Source: ZLKRG08 sp964565165 (lineage in GTDB: Bacteria; Actinomycetota; Actinomycetes; Nanopelagicales; Nanopelagicaceae). Taken from it: a stretch of 64,000 nucleotides of DNA. The stretch is from contig CAZMDJ010000003.1 of assembly GCA_964565165.1 (NCBI GenBank), forward strand, positions 5,044 to 69,043, in the 5' to 3' direction. This document shows, piece after piece, positions 8,680-17,487 of the stretch. Numbering within the stretch: position 1 is the stretch's first letter; the number at the start of each line of letters is the position of its first letter. Under the pieces are notes generated by a model. That model saw only the letters and a list, made by a program, of their open reading frames with translations, made no database searches and was not told the origin of the DNA. The position numbers and the translations under genes were made by a program.

Positions 8680-9056
8680 TACTTAGTCACCTTCTTCTTT
8701 CCTGCAATTGCTACACGTGGACCCTTACGAGTACGCGCATTTGTATGTGTGCGCTGGCCACGGACAGGAAGTCCCTTACGGTGACGAATACCTTGGTAGC
8801 TCTGAATTTCAACTTTACGACGGATATCGCCAGCGATTTCACGGCGAAGATCACCTTCGATTTTGTAATTAGCTTCGATGTATTCACGAAGCTTTGCTAG
8901 ATCTGGCTCTTGTAAATCCTTAACGCGGATATCACCTGAGAGACCAGTAGCCTTTAGTGTTTCCTTCGAACGAGTTAAACCCATTCCGAAGATATAAGTT
9001 AGTGCGATCTCTAAACGCTTTTCGCGTGGAAGATCAACACCGACAAGACGTGCCAT
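8679..9056 (-). CDS. rpsM: 30S ribosomal protein S13
   Basis: S13 lies in the head of the small subunit and contacts tRNA and L5. It opens MARLVGVDLPREKRLEIALTY, carries the helix-hairpin-helix TYIFGMGLTRS segment and ends with the basic tail RTHTNARTRKGPR. Length 125 is normal. Its 146-base leader to rpmJ contains two inverted repeats. Confidence 0.97.
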   Translation of the reverse strand: MARLVGVDLPREKRLEIALTYIFGMGLTRSKETLKATGLSGDIRVKDLQEPDLAKLREYIEANYKIEGDLRREIAGDIRRKVEIQSYQGIRHRKGLPVRGQRTHTNARTRKGPRVAIAGKKKVTK

Positions 9057-9074
9057 CTATATTCCTTTAGTTTC

Positions 9075-9163
9075 CCGATAGGTCCTCCGCGATGCTGTCT
9101 AATGTTTCTCAACGTTAGCCCCGGCCTATCGGACCGGAGGTCTTAATTAATTTCTTAATTAAG
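9075..9163 (-). promoter_or_regulatory. Structured spacer between rpmJ and rpsM (two inverted repeats)
   Basis: CCGATAGG (9075-9082) is complementary to CCTATCGG (9125-9132). Separately, CTTAATTAA (9142-9150) can pair with TTAATTAAG (9155-9163) around a 4-base loop. In other bacteria the S13 leader is a site of autogenous control by S4; whether this leader acts the same way is inference. Confidence 0.45.
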
Positions 9164-9202
9164 TCGCATCACGCGTACAAGTTGTTATTCGTTATTTACG
9201 AA

Positions 9203-9316
9203 TTAGCCTTGGCGCTGCTTATGGCGAAGGTTTTCGCAAATGACCATAACGCGTCCTTTGCGTCGAATGACCTTGCACTTATCGCAGATCTTCTTAACGC
9301 TTGGTTGCACCTTCAT
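9203..9316 (-). CDS. rpmJ: 50S ribosomal protein L36 (zinc-binding type)
   Basis: This 37-residue protein translates as MKVQPSVKKICDKCK, VIRRKGRVMVICENL and RHKQRQG. It keeps the zinc ligands Cys11, Cys14, Cys27 and His32 of the C+ form. Start ATG 9316, stop TAA 9205-9203. It lies between infA and rpsM as in most bacteria. Confidence 0.97.
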   Translation of the reverse strand: MKVQPSVKKICDKCKVIRRKGRVMVICENLRHKQRQG

Positions 9317-9342
9317 TTGTTCTCCTTCTTACTTATTTACTG

Positions 9343-9564
9343 TTACTTGTAACGGTAAATAATTCGACCCTTAGTTAGGTCGTACGGACTCATTTCTACA
9401 ATCACACGGTCTGCAGGAAGAATGCGAATATAATTTTTTCGCATCTTGCCACTGATGTGCGCAAGAACTTTATGTCCGTTTGATAACTCAACACGGAACA
9501 TTGCGTTAGGCAAAGCTTCAGCAACAACGCCTTCCATTTCGATGGCGCTACCCTCTTTAGCCAA
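9343..9564 (-). CDS. infA: Translation initiation factor IF-1
   Basis: IF-1 blocks the A site during initiation. The OB-fold protein reads AIEMEGVVAEALPNAMFRVE through GRIIYRYK. I choose TTG at 9564, giving MAKEGSAIEMEG and 73 residues, the usual length; the open frame also continues to another TTG at 9597 (84 residues), without family support for the extra part. It heads the run infA-rpmJ-rpsM-rpsK-rpsD-rpoA-rplQ. Confidence 0.94.
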   Translation of the reverse strand: MAKEGSAIEMEGVVAEALPNAMFRVELSNGHKVLAHISGKMRKNYIRILPADRVIVEMSPYDLTKGRIIYRYK

Positions 9565-9662
9565 GACCCCGCCTGTCCCTAATTGAGTGCGCCCCAATTT
9601 GAGGCGCGAAGGGTAATTCTATTTACGCGGGTGATTATCGACAAATCGAGGCATAGGCCACA

Positions 9663-10823
9663 TTATTCAGCAGCCGATGCGACCAAACTTGCGCCTAAAA
9701 GCGCTGCCATCGACCAGAAAACTGCCCCTACTCCAGCCCCAGTAGCTAGAAGACCTGCGGCAACTGGAAGTACGAATTGGCCTAGGCGGTTACCAGTTAA
9801 TCGAGCTGAAACTGCCAATGCGCGTTCATCCGCTTTAGTTCGGTGAGAAATTAAAGCCATAGTTAGTGGCTGCCCAAATCCAGATGAGAAACCAGCAATG
9901 AAGACAAGTGCACCAAGAACTACTGGATTACTTGTGTAAACCATTCCGATACATGCAAACATTGAAACAGTAGTTGTACTTAGAAGCAGTGGGCGATCTT
10001 TTATATGTTGGCTAACTTTGCCGAGAATTAACCTTGAACCCATCGAACCTACTGCGCGAAGTGAAATTATCAAACCAATGACTGCAGGATCAATTGCGCG
10101 CTCTTTACCAAGTAAAGGCAAGAAGATAACTATAAGATCCAATGTTGAAGAAATTGCCATTGAGATAAATACTGCAAGTGAAATTTCTTTTCTGGAGAGC
10201 ATTGATTTCGCCGCAGACCAGGTATTGCTCTGCTCTTCTGCTGCTTTAACTGTAGGCGCAGATTTACGCCACTTCCAAGTTGGTATTAGCGCAATTGTTG
10301 AAAGAGCAATCGCAAAGAAGAATGCATAGTTGCTATGTCTTGGCATTCCATTTGCGAGAGATCCTGCAAGTAAGCCTGCCATTACTGGACCAAAGGTGTG
10401 GCCAAGGGATGCGCTAAATGTGTAGTAACCAAATAATCGGTTGTAATCAGATTTAGGTGTTCGTAACGCCACCATTGTCTGTCCACCAACCATTAGTGCT
10501 AAATGTGACAGACCTGCGAAAGCTGTCGCTGCAGCAAGCGTTGCAACGTTATTTGTAAATACAAGTGATGTACATGAAGCAATTAACGAAAGCGTGCCGA
10601 TTACCAGAAACTTACCTTCGCCGTACTTTCCTACCCAGCTGCCAAATTTAAGTGCAAGTAAAACTGGAAAGAGCGCATAGATGGCTCCGATTAAACCGAT
10701 TGCCGTCGCGCCCGCATCAATTTCGATTGCTCGATAAGTGATAAACGGGCGGACGACATACATGGTGGCTTGCGTGAAGGTAGAGCTAATTAATAAACGT
10801 TTAGCCCAGACTTCAACAGCCAT
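9663..10823 (-). CDS. Major facilitator superfamily transporter
   Basis: A 386-residue polytopic protein with about 12 hydrophobic segments and the general look of a drug or metabolite exporter: a GLIGAIYALFPVLLALKFGSW segment after TM2 and a repeated half-molecule layout with a loop of charged residues in the middle (about 190-210). The substrate cannot be told. It starts 3 bases after tctA and probably forms the last gene of the tct operon, so a role connected with the same substrate class is possible but unproven. Confidence 0.85.
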   Translation of the reverse strand: MAVEVWAKRLLISSTFTQATMYVVRPFITYRAIEIDAGATAIGLIGAIYALFPVLLALKFGSWVGKYGEGKFLVIGTLSLIASCTSLVFTNNVATLAAATAFAGLSHLALMVGGQTMVALRTPKSDYNRLFGYYTFSASLGHTFGPVMAGLLAGSLANGMPRHSNYAFFFAIALSTIALIPTWKWRKSAPTVKAAEEQSNTWSAAKSMLSRKEISLAVFISMAISSTLDLIVIFLPLLGKERAIDPAVIGLIISLRAVGSMGSRLILGKVSQHIKDRPLLLSTTTVSMFACIGMVYTSNPVVLGALVFIAGFSSGFGQPLTMALISHRTKADERALAVSARLTGNRLGQFVLPVAAGLLATGAGVGAVFWSMAALLGASLVASAAE

Positions 10824-10826
10824 TAA

Positions 10827-12335
10827 TTACTTCTTCTTTGGATACTTAATATCGCGCTTTTTGATTGCACGCCAGATAAATGTCGTAAATACAACGATTG
10901 CGAGAATTATGTAAAGCACCTTTGAAAGTGGAGTTGCAAATAGCTCAGATCGTTCTCCGACACTGATTTGTAGCGCACGACGCATCTGAAGTTCGGCCAT
11001 TGGTCCTAAAATCAAACCGATAATCAACGGTGTAATTGGAACACCGTAACGACGGAAGAAGTAACCAACGACTGCAACGCCAAGTGCGATCCAGAGATCA
11101 AAAATCGCATTATTTGCTACATATGCGCCCATCAATGCGAAGGTCGTAATACCTGCAAATAAGTATGGTTTTGGAATCTTTAATAACTTAACCCAAATCT
11201 TCACAAATGGAAGGTTGAGAATTAGTAGCAAAGTATTTCCAACGAAGAGTGCGGCAATCAATGTCCAAACTACATCTGGATTGGTTGCAAATAGCAATGG
11301 TCCTGTTTGAATGTTGTAAGTCTGGAAAGCAACCAAGATAACTGCAGCTGTTGCTGAAGTTGGAAGGCCAAGAGCTAGAAGCGGAACTAGTGCACCAGCA
11401 GCGTTTGCATTATTTGCAGCTTCTGGTCCGGCCACACCTTCGATAGCGCCTTTACCGAATTCATCTTTATTCTTAGATAAATTCTTCTCGACTGAATAAC
11501 TTAAGAATGTTGGAACTTCAGATCCACCTGCAGGCATGATTCCGAGAGGGAAACCAATAAATGTTCCGCGAATCCAAGGCTTCCAAGAACGGCGCCAATC
11601 TTCGCGAGTCATTAGCGCTTTGCCTTGCATCTGGATTAACGACCAACCGCTCTCCTTTGCACGACCTGCAATATAAAGAGCTTCACCAAGTGCGAAGATC
11701 GAAACAATCACCGTAACTGTTTCGATGCCATCAATTGCGTGTAGGTTTCCGAAAGTTAAACGAACTGCGCCAGATTGAAGATCTGAACCAACTAATCCAA
11801 GGGCTAAACCAACAGATAGCGAGACCATTCCGCGAATCATTGAAGATCCAAGGAGCGAGCCAACAGTCATAAATGCAACTAACATCAGCGCGAAATAATC
11901 AGCTGCAGTCACTGAAATTGCGACATTTGCTAGCGATGGCGCTGCAAAGGCCAAAATTCCGGTTGCGATTGTTCCGGCTACGAAGGAACCAATCGCAGCT
12001 GTGGCAAGCGCTGCTCCTGCGCGTCCGCGCTTAGCCATCTGGTGGCCTTCAAGTGCAGTAATTACCGAACCAGATTCGCCTGGTGTATTTAGCAGAATCG
12101 AAGTTGTTGATCCGCCATACATCGCGCCGTAATAAATTGCCGCGAACATAATTAGCGCAGATGCTGGGTTAATTGAATAAGTAATTGGAAGAAGAAGCGC
12201 AATTGCTAAAGCAGGTCCGATTCCAGGTAGTACGCCAACTAAAGTTCCTAGAAGTGTTCCTAGGAGACCAAACATTAAATTGCTTAGAGTTAGCGCATTT
12301 GCGAAGCCGTGTAATAAGGACTCTACGTTATTCAT
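10827..12335 (-). CDS. tctA: Tripartite tricarboxylate transporter, large membrane subunit TctA
   Basis: TctA is the permease of TTT systems that import citrate, other carboxylates or aromatic acids with a periplasmic-type binding protein. The 502-residue protein shows the family signature GVLPGIGPALAIALLLP (near residue 35) and YGAMYGGSTTSILLNTPGE, and about 11-12 membrane segments. ATG 12335 overlaps the end of tctB by 4 bases. The three tct genes and the MFS gene form one unit on the minus strand. The substrate is not predictable from this sequence. Confidence 0.95.
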   Translation of the reverse strand: MNNVESLLHGFANALTLSNLMFGLLGTLLGTLVGVLPGIGPALAIALLLPITYSINPASALIMFAAIYYGAMYGGSTTSILLNTPGESGSVITALEGHQMAKRGRAGAALATAAIGSFVAGTIATGILAFAAPSLANVAISVTAADYFALMLVAFMTVGSLLGSSMIRGMVSLSVGLALGLVGSDLQSGAVRLTFGNLHAIDGIETVTVIVSIFALGEALYIAGRAKESGWSLIQMQGKALMTREDWRRSWKPWIRGTFIGFPLGIMPAGGSEVPTFLSYSVEKNLSKNKDEFGKGAIEGVAGPEAANNANAAGALVPLLALGLPTSATAAVILVAFQTYNIQTGPLLFATNPDVVWTLIAALFVGNTLLLILNLPFVKIWVKLLKIPKPYLFAGITTFALMGAYVANNAIFDLWIALGVAVVGYFFRRYGVPITPLIIGLILGPMAELQMRRALQISVGERSELFATPLSKVLYIILAIVVFTTFIWRAIKKRDIKYPKKK

Positions 12336-12826
12336 AGAATTCCTTTCAAAACACCGGCAGGAAGTTCAACGCTTAAAAACTTAGTAAATGTCAGATAAAC
12401 AACTAAAGCAAAGATAATTGCAATAAGTAAGTTCTTAATTAACTTGCGAGCGCCATAAGCAAAACCAACTCCGAAGAAGACCACAGTTGATGCGATTACG
12501 AAACCGGCACTCTCAATTAAAAATGGGTAGGTAAGGACTGATGCTGAAACTGTTCCAAGTGTTTTGAAATCAGTCTTTGACTTAATCTCGCCAAATTCAG
12601 TTCCTTCAGGTTGTCCGTAATTTCCGCGGAGAACTTCAACAGCTAAGAAGAGTGCGACAACGACAATAAATGTGCCAATGATGGTTGGGAAAACTTGCGG
12701 TCCAACGCTTCCAGATCCTGGAGGCACAACCATTCTCTTGGTATCAAAGAGAACAATGAGTCCAAGCAGCAGAAGAGAGCCCGCAAATGCGAGCTCTCCC
12801 ACTGCTTCTTTTTTGAATTTAATCAA
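12332..12826 (-). CDS. tctB: Tripartite tricarboxylate transporter, small membrane subunit TctB
   Basis: A 164-residue protein with four hydrophobic stretches, including ELAFAGSLLLLGLIVLFDT and a C-terminal pair. Size, topology and position between tctC and tctA identify it as the poorly conserved small subunit of a TTT transporter. It overlaps tctA by 4 bases and follows tctC by 3. Confidence 0.9.
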   Translation of the reverse strand: MIKFKKEAVGELAFAGSLLLLGLIVLFDTKRMVVPPGSGSVGPQVFPTIIGTFIVVVALFLAVEVLRGNYGQPEGTEFGEIKSKTDFKTLGTVSASVLTYPFLIESAGFVIASTVVFFGVGFAYGARKLIKNLLIAIIFALVVYLTFTKFLSVELPAGVLKGIL

Positions 12827-12829
12827 TTT

Positions 12830-13957
12830 TTACGCAAGACCAAGGCTTACCAAAAGCTTGGTGATTGAAGTTGTCTGATCAGCGATAAATGACTTGAAAT
12901 CATTGCCACGCTCATCAAGATTGGTCCAATCCTTAGCCTTCAAAGTTGCCTTCCATGCATTACCTGCACGAACAACATCTGCAACCTTTGCGAAGTTAAG
13001 ACGATCAGCAGCTGAAATTGAGCCTGATACATCGAATCCACGCCAGTTACCGAAGGTCATATCAATTCCCTGCTGAATCAAAGTCTTACCCTTGATTGAA
13101 GTAAGTGGCTTTGCAGAAGAAAGTGCAAGAACGCGAAGCTTTCCAGCCTTTACATATGAAGCGAATTCAGAGGTTCCTGAAACGCCAGCTACTACCTGCT
13201 TTGATAGAACTGAAGTTGTAACTTCTCCGCCACCTGCGTAAGGAACGTAGTTCATATCTGTTGCTTGTACGCCAGCCTTCTCAACTAGAAGACCCATGAA
13301 TACGTGGTCAACAGTTCCCTTTGAACCACCAGCAATTGGGTGACCCTTTGGATCTGCCTTGATGTCATCAAGTAGTTGATTGATTGTGCGGTACTTAGAT
13401 GATGAAGGAACAACGATTGCTTCCCACTCACGCATCAAACCTGAAATCTGTGTGTTGTCAGATAGCTTCAACTTTGACTTTGTTGATGCAACACCTGCAA
13501 CCATTGCGAAACCGTTAATGAATGCAACATCTGAACGGCTCTTCTGATCCTGGAAGTAACCAAGACCTACAGTTCCTGAACCACCAGACTTATATGAAAC
13601 GGTGTAATCACCGAGCATGCCCTCTGCCTTCATTGCATCAGCGAATGCGATTGCTGTTGTGCCGTAACCGCCGCCAACGCCAGAAGATGAAACCCATTCA
13701 AGTTTTGAAATTGGTTTTACATCTGGGTACCACCACTTGGTTAGACCCTTTAATGTTCCAGTTGTTACAACTGTGCATGTAAGTGCAGATCCATCAACAC
13801 CACGACCAGGAGCAGTTGCACCTGCGCGGATGCAATCATCGCCAACCTTCGCCTTTGATGCTGGAACCCAAGCAGCGTTTGCAGCTGGGGCGCTGCTAAG
13901 TACAAGCGTCGAAGCAGCAACAACTGCAAGTGCGCCAAAAAACTTCTTTGTTTTCAT
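12830..13957 (-). CDS. tctC: Tripartite tricarboxylate transporter, extracytoplasmic binding protein TctC
   Basis: This 375-residue protein has a signal peptide (MKTKKFFGALAVVAAS, cleavage near ANAA) and the TctC/Bug fold, with the family segment GGGYGTTAIAFADAM and GGSKGTVDHVFMGLL. Bug proteins usually start the binding domain soon after the signal peptide; here about 45 extra residues intervene with two cysteines (GDDCIRAGAT and SALTCTVV), a small module that resembles ones on other secreted actinobacterial proteins. Heads the tctCBA-MFS operon. No lipobox is seen, so attachment to the cell is unexplained. Confidence 0.93.
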   Translation of the reverse strand: MKTKKFFGALAVVAASTLVLSSAPAANAAWVPASKAKVGDDCIRAGATAPGRGVDGSALTCTVVTTGTLKGLTKWWYPDVKPISKLEWVSSSGVGGGYGTTAIAFADAMKAEGMLGDYTVSYKSGGSGTVGLGYFQDQKSRSDVAFINGFAMVAGVASTKSKLKLSDNTQISGLMREWEAIVVPSSSKYRTINQLLDDIKADPKGHPIAGGSKGTVDHVFMGLLVEKAGVQATDMNYVPYAGGGEVTTSVLSKQVVAGVSGTSEFASYVKAGKLRVLALSSAKPLTSIKGKTLIQQGIDMTFGNWRGFDVSGSISAADRLNFAKVADVVRAGNAWKATLKAKDWTNLDERGNDFKSFIADQTTSITKLLVSLGLA

Positions 13958-14058
13958 TAGCTATATTTCCTTATCCATTTCCCGAGTTTCGAGGGCGGGA
14001 ATGGAGAGAACTTATATGGTTACTGCTTAGTTTTGAACTAATTTGAATAACTTTTTGA

Positions 14059-14874
14059 TTACTTATCGAAGAGGCCGGAAATCTCCACACCTAAGCGTGC
14101 AAGTTCCGCCTTGCCGCCATCAAGCGCAGTAAGTACGAAAGGCTTACCGTCAGGGGCGATGCAATAAGAATTTTCAAAATGTGACCCACGCGACTTGTCT
14201 TGGCTAATTACTGTCCAATCATCGCCGAGCACTTTGGTTTTGTGTGTACCGCGAGTAATCATCGGCTCAATTGCTAAACAGATGCCCTCAACTAAATCTG
14301 GACCACTACCTGGTTTTCCGTAATTTAAAACGTGTGGCTCCATGTGCATTGATGTACCAATTCCATGTCCACCGTATTCACGCAAGATTCCGTACTTACC
14401 TTGAGAATTTACATACTCTTCAATTGCATGGCCAATGTCAGAAAGCTTTCCGCCTTTTTTACCAGCCGCAATTCCGCGCCACATAGATTCTTCGCAGACA
14501 TCTAACATCTTCTGATCTTCTGAATCGCCTGCACCTACTACAACAGAGAAAGCTGCATCTCCGTGCCATCCGTCAATAATCGCGCCACAATCAATTGAAA
14601 CAACATCGCCTTCATGAATTACGCGATCACCAGGAATTCCGTGAACAATCTCTTCATTAACAGAGACACAGATTGTTGCTGGATAACCGTGATAGCCAAG
14701 GAAGTTTGACTTTCCCCCACCGCGTTTGATGTTTGCCGCAGCAACTGCATCTAGTGCAGAAGTAGTCATGCCAGGTTTAATTACTTCGCGAAGAATCTGC
14801 AGAGTTTCTCCAACTAATAAACCTGCGCGACGCATGGTTTTTAATTGATCAAGAGTCTTTAGCTCGATCGCCAT
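14059..14874 (-). CDS. map: Methionine aminopeptidase, type I
   Basis: Removes the initiator methionine from nascent proteins. Metal ligands are visible: the Asp pair in DGWHGDAAFS, His in GGHGIGTSMHMEP, Glu in IEPMI and Glu in FENSYCI. Length 271 is normal for the short bacterial type. It begins 5 bases after adk. In most Actinobacteria infA follows; here the tct-MFS block intervenes. Confidence 0.97.
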   Translation of the reverse strand: MAIELKTLDQLKTMRRAGLLVGETLQILREVIKPGMTTSALDAVAAANIKRGGGKSNFLGYHGYPATICVSVNEEIVHGIPGDRVIHEGDVVSIDCGAIIDGWHGDAAFSVVVGAGDSEDQKMLDVCEESMWRGIAAGKKGGKLSDIGHAIEEYVNSQGKYGILREYGGHGIGTSMHMEPHVLNYGKPGSGPDLVEGICLAIEPMITRGTHKTKVLGDDWTVISQDKSRGSHFENSYCIAPDGKPFVLTALDGGKAELARLGVEISGLFDK

Positions 14875-14879
14875 AGTTA

Positions 14880-15530
14880 CTACTTTACGCGAGAGAGAGC
14901 TGCAATCGCAGAGTCGGTAATTTCACTTACCGCACCTGTTGCAGAGATTGAGATTAATAAACCTTCGTTGCGATAGAAGGAGATGATTGGTTCAGTCTGT
15001 TCTGCGTAAACTTCAAGGCGGCGCTTAATAACTTCTGCCTTATCGTCTTCGCGTTGAATTAACTTTCCACCGCATGAATCACAAATGCCATCAACTGCTG
15101 GCTTCTCATTAACAATGTGATACGGCTTCTGACAATCAGAACATGAACGGCGACCAGATAGTCGAGTAACAATCTCATCGTGATCAACGCTTAGTTCAAG
15201 CGCTGCATGAAGAGGTGTTCCCTTCTCTGCAAGCACTGCACGGAGAACTTCTGCCTGAGCTACGTTACGTGGATATCCATCTAGTAAAAATCCATTGCCA
15301 AGGTCGTCTTGATTTAAACGATCCTTAACCATGTCATTTGTTACTGAATCAGGAACAAGTTCGCCCTTATCCATGTACTTCTTCGCCTCTAATCCAAGCG
15401 CGGTTTCGCCCTTTAAATTAGCGCGGAAAATATCGCCAGTAGAAATATGTGGAATTGCAAAGTGCGCGGCAAGAAATTGAGCTTGTGTTCCTTTGCCTGC
15501 ACCTGGTGGACCTACCAGGACTAGTCGCAT
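14880..15530 (-). CDS. adk: Adenylate kinase (zinc-lid form)
   Basis: Catalyses ATP + AMP = 2 ADP. From ATG 15530 the 216-residue protein begins MRLVLVGPPGAGKGTQ (P-loop) and carries DGYPRNVAQAE for AMP binding. The long lid keeps four cysteines (CSDC and CDSC), so it should bind zinc. A longer open frame reaches 15614 inside secY but the P-loop start is standard. The ATG stands one base after the secY stop, so translation is probably coupled. Confidence 0.97.
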   Translation of the reverse strand: MRLVLVGPPGAGKGTQAQFLAAHFAIPHISTGDIFRANLKGETALGLEAKKYMDKGELVPDSVTNDMVKDRLNQDDLGNGFLLDGYPRNVAQAEVLRAVLAEKGTPLHAALELSVDHDEIVTRLSGRRSCSDCQKPYHIVNEKPAVDGICDSCGGKLIQREDDKAEVIKRRLEVYAEQTEPIISFYRNEGLLISISATGAVSEITDSAIAALSRVK

Positions 15531-15531
15531 T

Positions 15532-16827
15532 TTATTTAAGGAATCCCTCGTAGCTGCGCTGCTGTAGCTGTGACTCGATCTGCTTTGCAGTATCAAGACC
15601 AACACCAACCACAATCAGAATCGCTGTACCACCGAATGGGAAGTTCTGAGTTGCTCCGAAGAGAATCAAAGCTCCGATTGGAATTACTGCAACTAGCGCA
15701 AGGTATAGAGAACCTGGCGCAGTGATGCGTGAAAGTACGTACTGTAGGTACTCCGCAGTTGGTTTACCTGCACGAATACCAGGAATAAATCCACCGTACT
15801 TCTTCATGTTATCTGCAACCTCATCTGGATTAAATGTGATTGCTACATAGAAGTAGGTGAAGAAAATAATTAGCGCTGCATAAGTTGCAACATAAATTGG
15901 GTGATCGCCCTTCACGAAGTTACGTGAAATCCATACTGCCCAACCCGCTGTGCTATTTGTGAAGTTAACAATTAGTGATGGGATGTAAAGCAATGATGAT
16001 GCGAAGATAACTGGAATAACGCCAGCTTGGTTAACCTTAATTGGAATGTATGTGCTGGTTCCGCCATAAGTCTGGCGACCAACCATGCGCTTTGCATACT
16101 GAACAGGGATACGACGCTGAGCTTGCTCAACGAATACAACCGCTGCCACAACCAAAATACCTACTGCAATCACGAATAGGAATGCGAACAAGCCCTTCTG
16201 CAACTTGATGCTCCAAAGGTTTCCAGGGAAACCTGCTGCAATAGAGGTAAAAATAAGGATTGACATACCGTTACCAACACCGCGGTCAGTAATTAGCTCA
16301 CCAAGCCACATGATTACAGATGTTCCTGCAGTCATTACGAAGATCATGGTGACGATTCGCTGCCATGAAGTATCAGGAATGATTGGAAGAGTACATCCAT
16401 TGATCAAGCGACCAGTTGTACGTGCAACAGCTACCAAACTAGTTGATTGCAGAATTGCAAGACCGATTGTTAAGTAACGTGTGTACTGAGTTAACTTTGC
16501 AGTACCTGATTGACCTTCATTCTTAAGCGCTTCAAAACGTGGAATAACCACAGTTAATAGCTGAACGATGATCGAGCTGGTGATGTAAGGCATGATGCCA
16601 AGTGCGAAAACTGAAAGGTGTAGCAAAGCTCCACCTGAGAACAAGTTAATTAGACCGAACAATCCGCCAGTCTGAACTTGGTTTAGACACTCTTGAACGT
16701 TTGAATATGAAACGCCAGGAGTTGGCACCACTGATCCGAAACGGAAGAGCGCCATGATGGCGAGAGTAAAGAAGATCTTCTTTCGAAGGTCCGGTGTTTT
16801 AAAAGCCTTACCAAATGCTGAAAGCAT
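15532..16827 (-). CDS. secY: Preprotein translocase subunit SecY
   Basis: Channel-forming subunit of the Sec translocon. The 431-residue protein has ten hydrophobic segments, the plug region after TM1, and signatures FRFGSVVPTPGV near the N-terminus and GQSGTAKLTQYTRYLT. It follows rplO by 37 bases and precedes adk and map, the usual spc-operon ending. Confidence 0.97.
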   Translation of the reverse strand: MLSAFGKAFKTPDLRKKIFFTLAIMALFRFGSVVPTPGVSYSNVQECLNQVQTGGLFGLINLFSGGALLHLSVFALGIMPYITSSIIVQLLTVVIPRFEALKNEGQSGTAKLTQYTRYLTIGLAILQSTSLVAVARTTGRLINGCTLPIIPDTSWQRIVTMIFVMTAGTSVIMWLGELITDRGVGNGMSILIFTSIAAGFPGNLWSIKLQKGLFAFLFVIAVGILVVAAVVFVEQAQRRIPVQYAKRMVGRQTYGGTSTYIPIKVNQAGVIPVIFASSLLYIPSLIVNFTNSTAGWAVWISRNFVKGDHPIYVATYAALIIFFTYFYVAITFNPDEVADNMKKYGGFIPGIRAGKPTAEYLQYVLSRITAPGSLYLALVAVIPIGALILFGATQNFPFGGTAILIVVGVGLDTAKQIESQLQQRSYEGFLK

Positions 16828-16864
16828 TAGATCTTCTCCTACTCGCTAACTTCTTTGTTATTAA

Positions 16865-17305
16865 TTACAGAGTCTTTGTTGAACCGCCTGCAGCAGCAAT
16901 CTTCTCAACAGCTGATGCTGAGAATGCATGTGCAGTTACGTTTACCTTGACGCTGATATCGCCATTGCCAAGCACCTTTACAGGCAAGCTATCGCGAACA
17001 GCACCAGCGCTGATTAGATCTGCAACAGATACTTCGCCACCCTTAGGGAATAGCTCGTTAATTGTTGAGACGTTAACCGCCTGATACTCAACGCGTGCAG
17101 GATTCTTAAATCCGCGTAGCTTTGGAAGACGCATTACAAGTGGAAGTTGTCCACCTTCGAAACCGATACGAACAACGTTACGAGCACGTGTTCCCTTACC
17201 GCCACGACCTGCAGTCTTTCCCTTAGATGCTTCACCGCGACCCTTACGAGTCTTAGCTTTCTTAGCACCTGGAGCTGGACGTAAATGATGAAGCTTTAGT
17301 GTCAT
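16865..17305 (-). CDS. rplO: 50S ribosomal protein L15
   Basis: Recognised by LHHLRPAPGAKKAKTRKGRG, the glycine-rich TAGRGGKGTRARN stretch and FEGGQLPLVMRLPKLRGF. Length 146 is normal. Its ATG overlaps the rpmD stop by one base (17305), and the next gene is secY. Confidence 0.97.
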   Translation of the reverse strand: MTLKLHHLRPAPGAKKAKTRKGRGEASKGKTAGRGGKGTRARNVVRIGFEGGQLPLVMRLPKLRGFKNPARVEYQAVNVSTINELFPKGGEVSVADLISAGAVRDSLPVKVLGNGDISVKVNVTAHAFSASAVEKIAAAGGSTKTL

Positions 17306-17487
17306 TATTCAACCTCCTCGACCTTGATTAGATGGCGAACAGCGTGAACCATTCCGCGAATCTCAGGACGATCTTCTTTAACAACTACATCGTTGATGCG
17401 CTTTAAGCCAAGTGAACGCAATGTGTCGCGTAGCTCTGGCTTATTGCCCACCTTCGAACGAATTTGAGTAACTTTCAAACGTGGCAT
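17305..17487 (-). CDS. rpmD: 50S ribosomal protein L30
   Basis: A 60-residue protein: LKVTQIRSKVGNKPELRDTL followed by GLKRINDVVVKED, the L30 pattern. One-base overlaps with rpsE on one side (17487) and rplO on the other indicate tight coupling. Confidence 0.97.
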   Translation of the reverse strand: MPRLKVTQIRSKVGNKPELRDTLRSLGLKRINDVVVKEDRPEIRGMVHAVRHLIKVEEVE

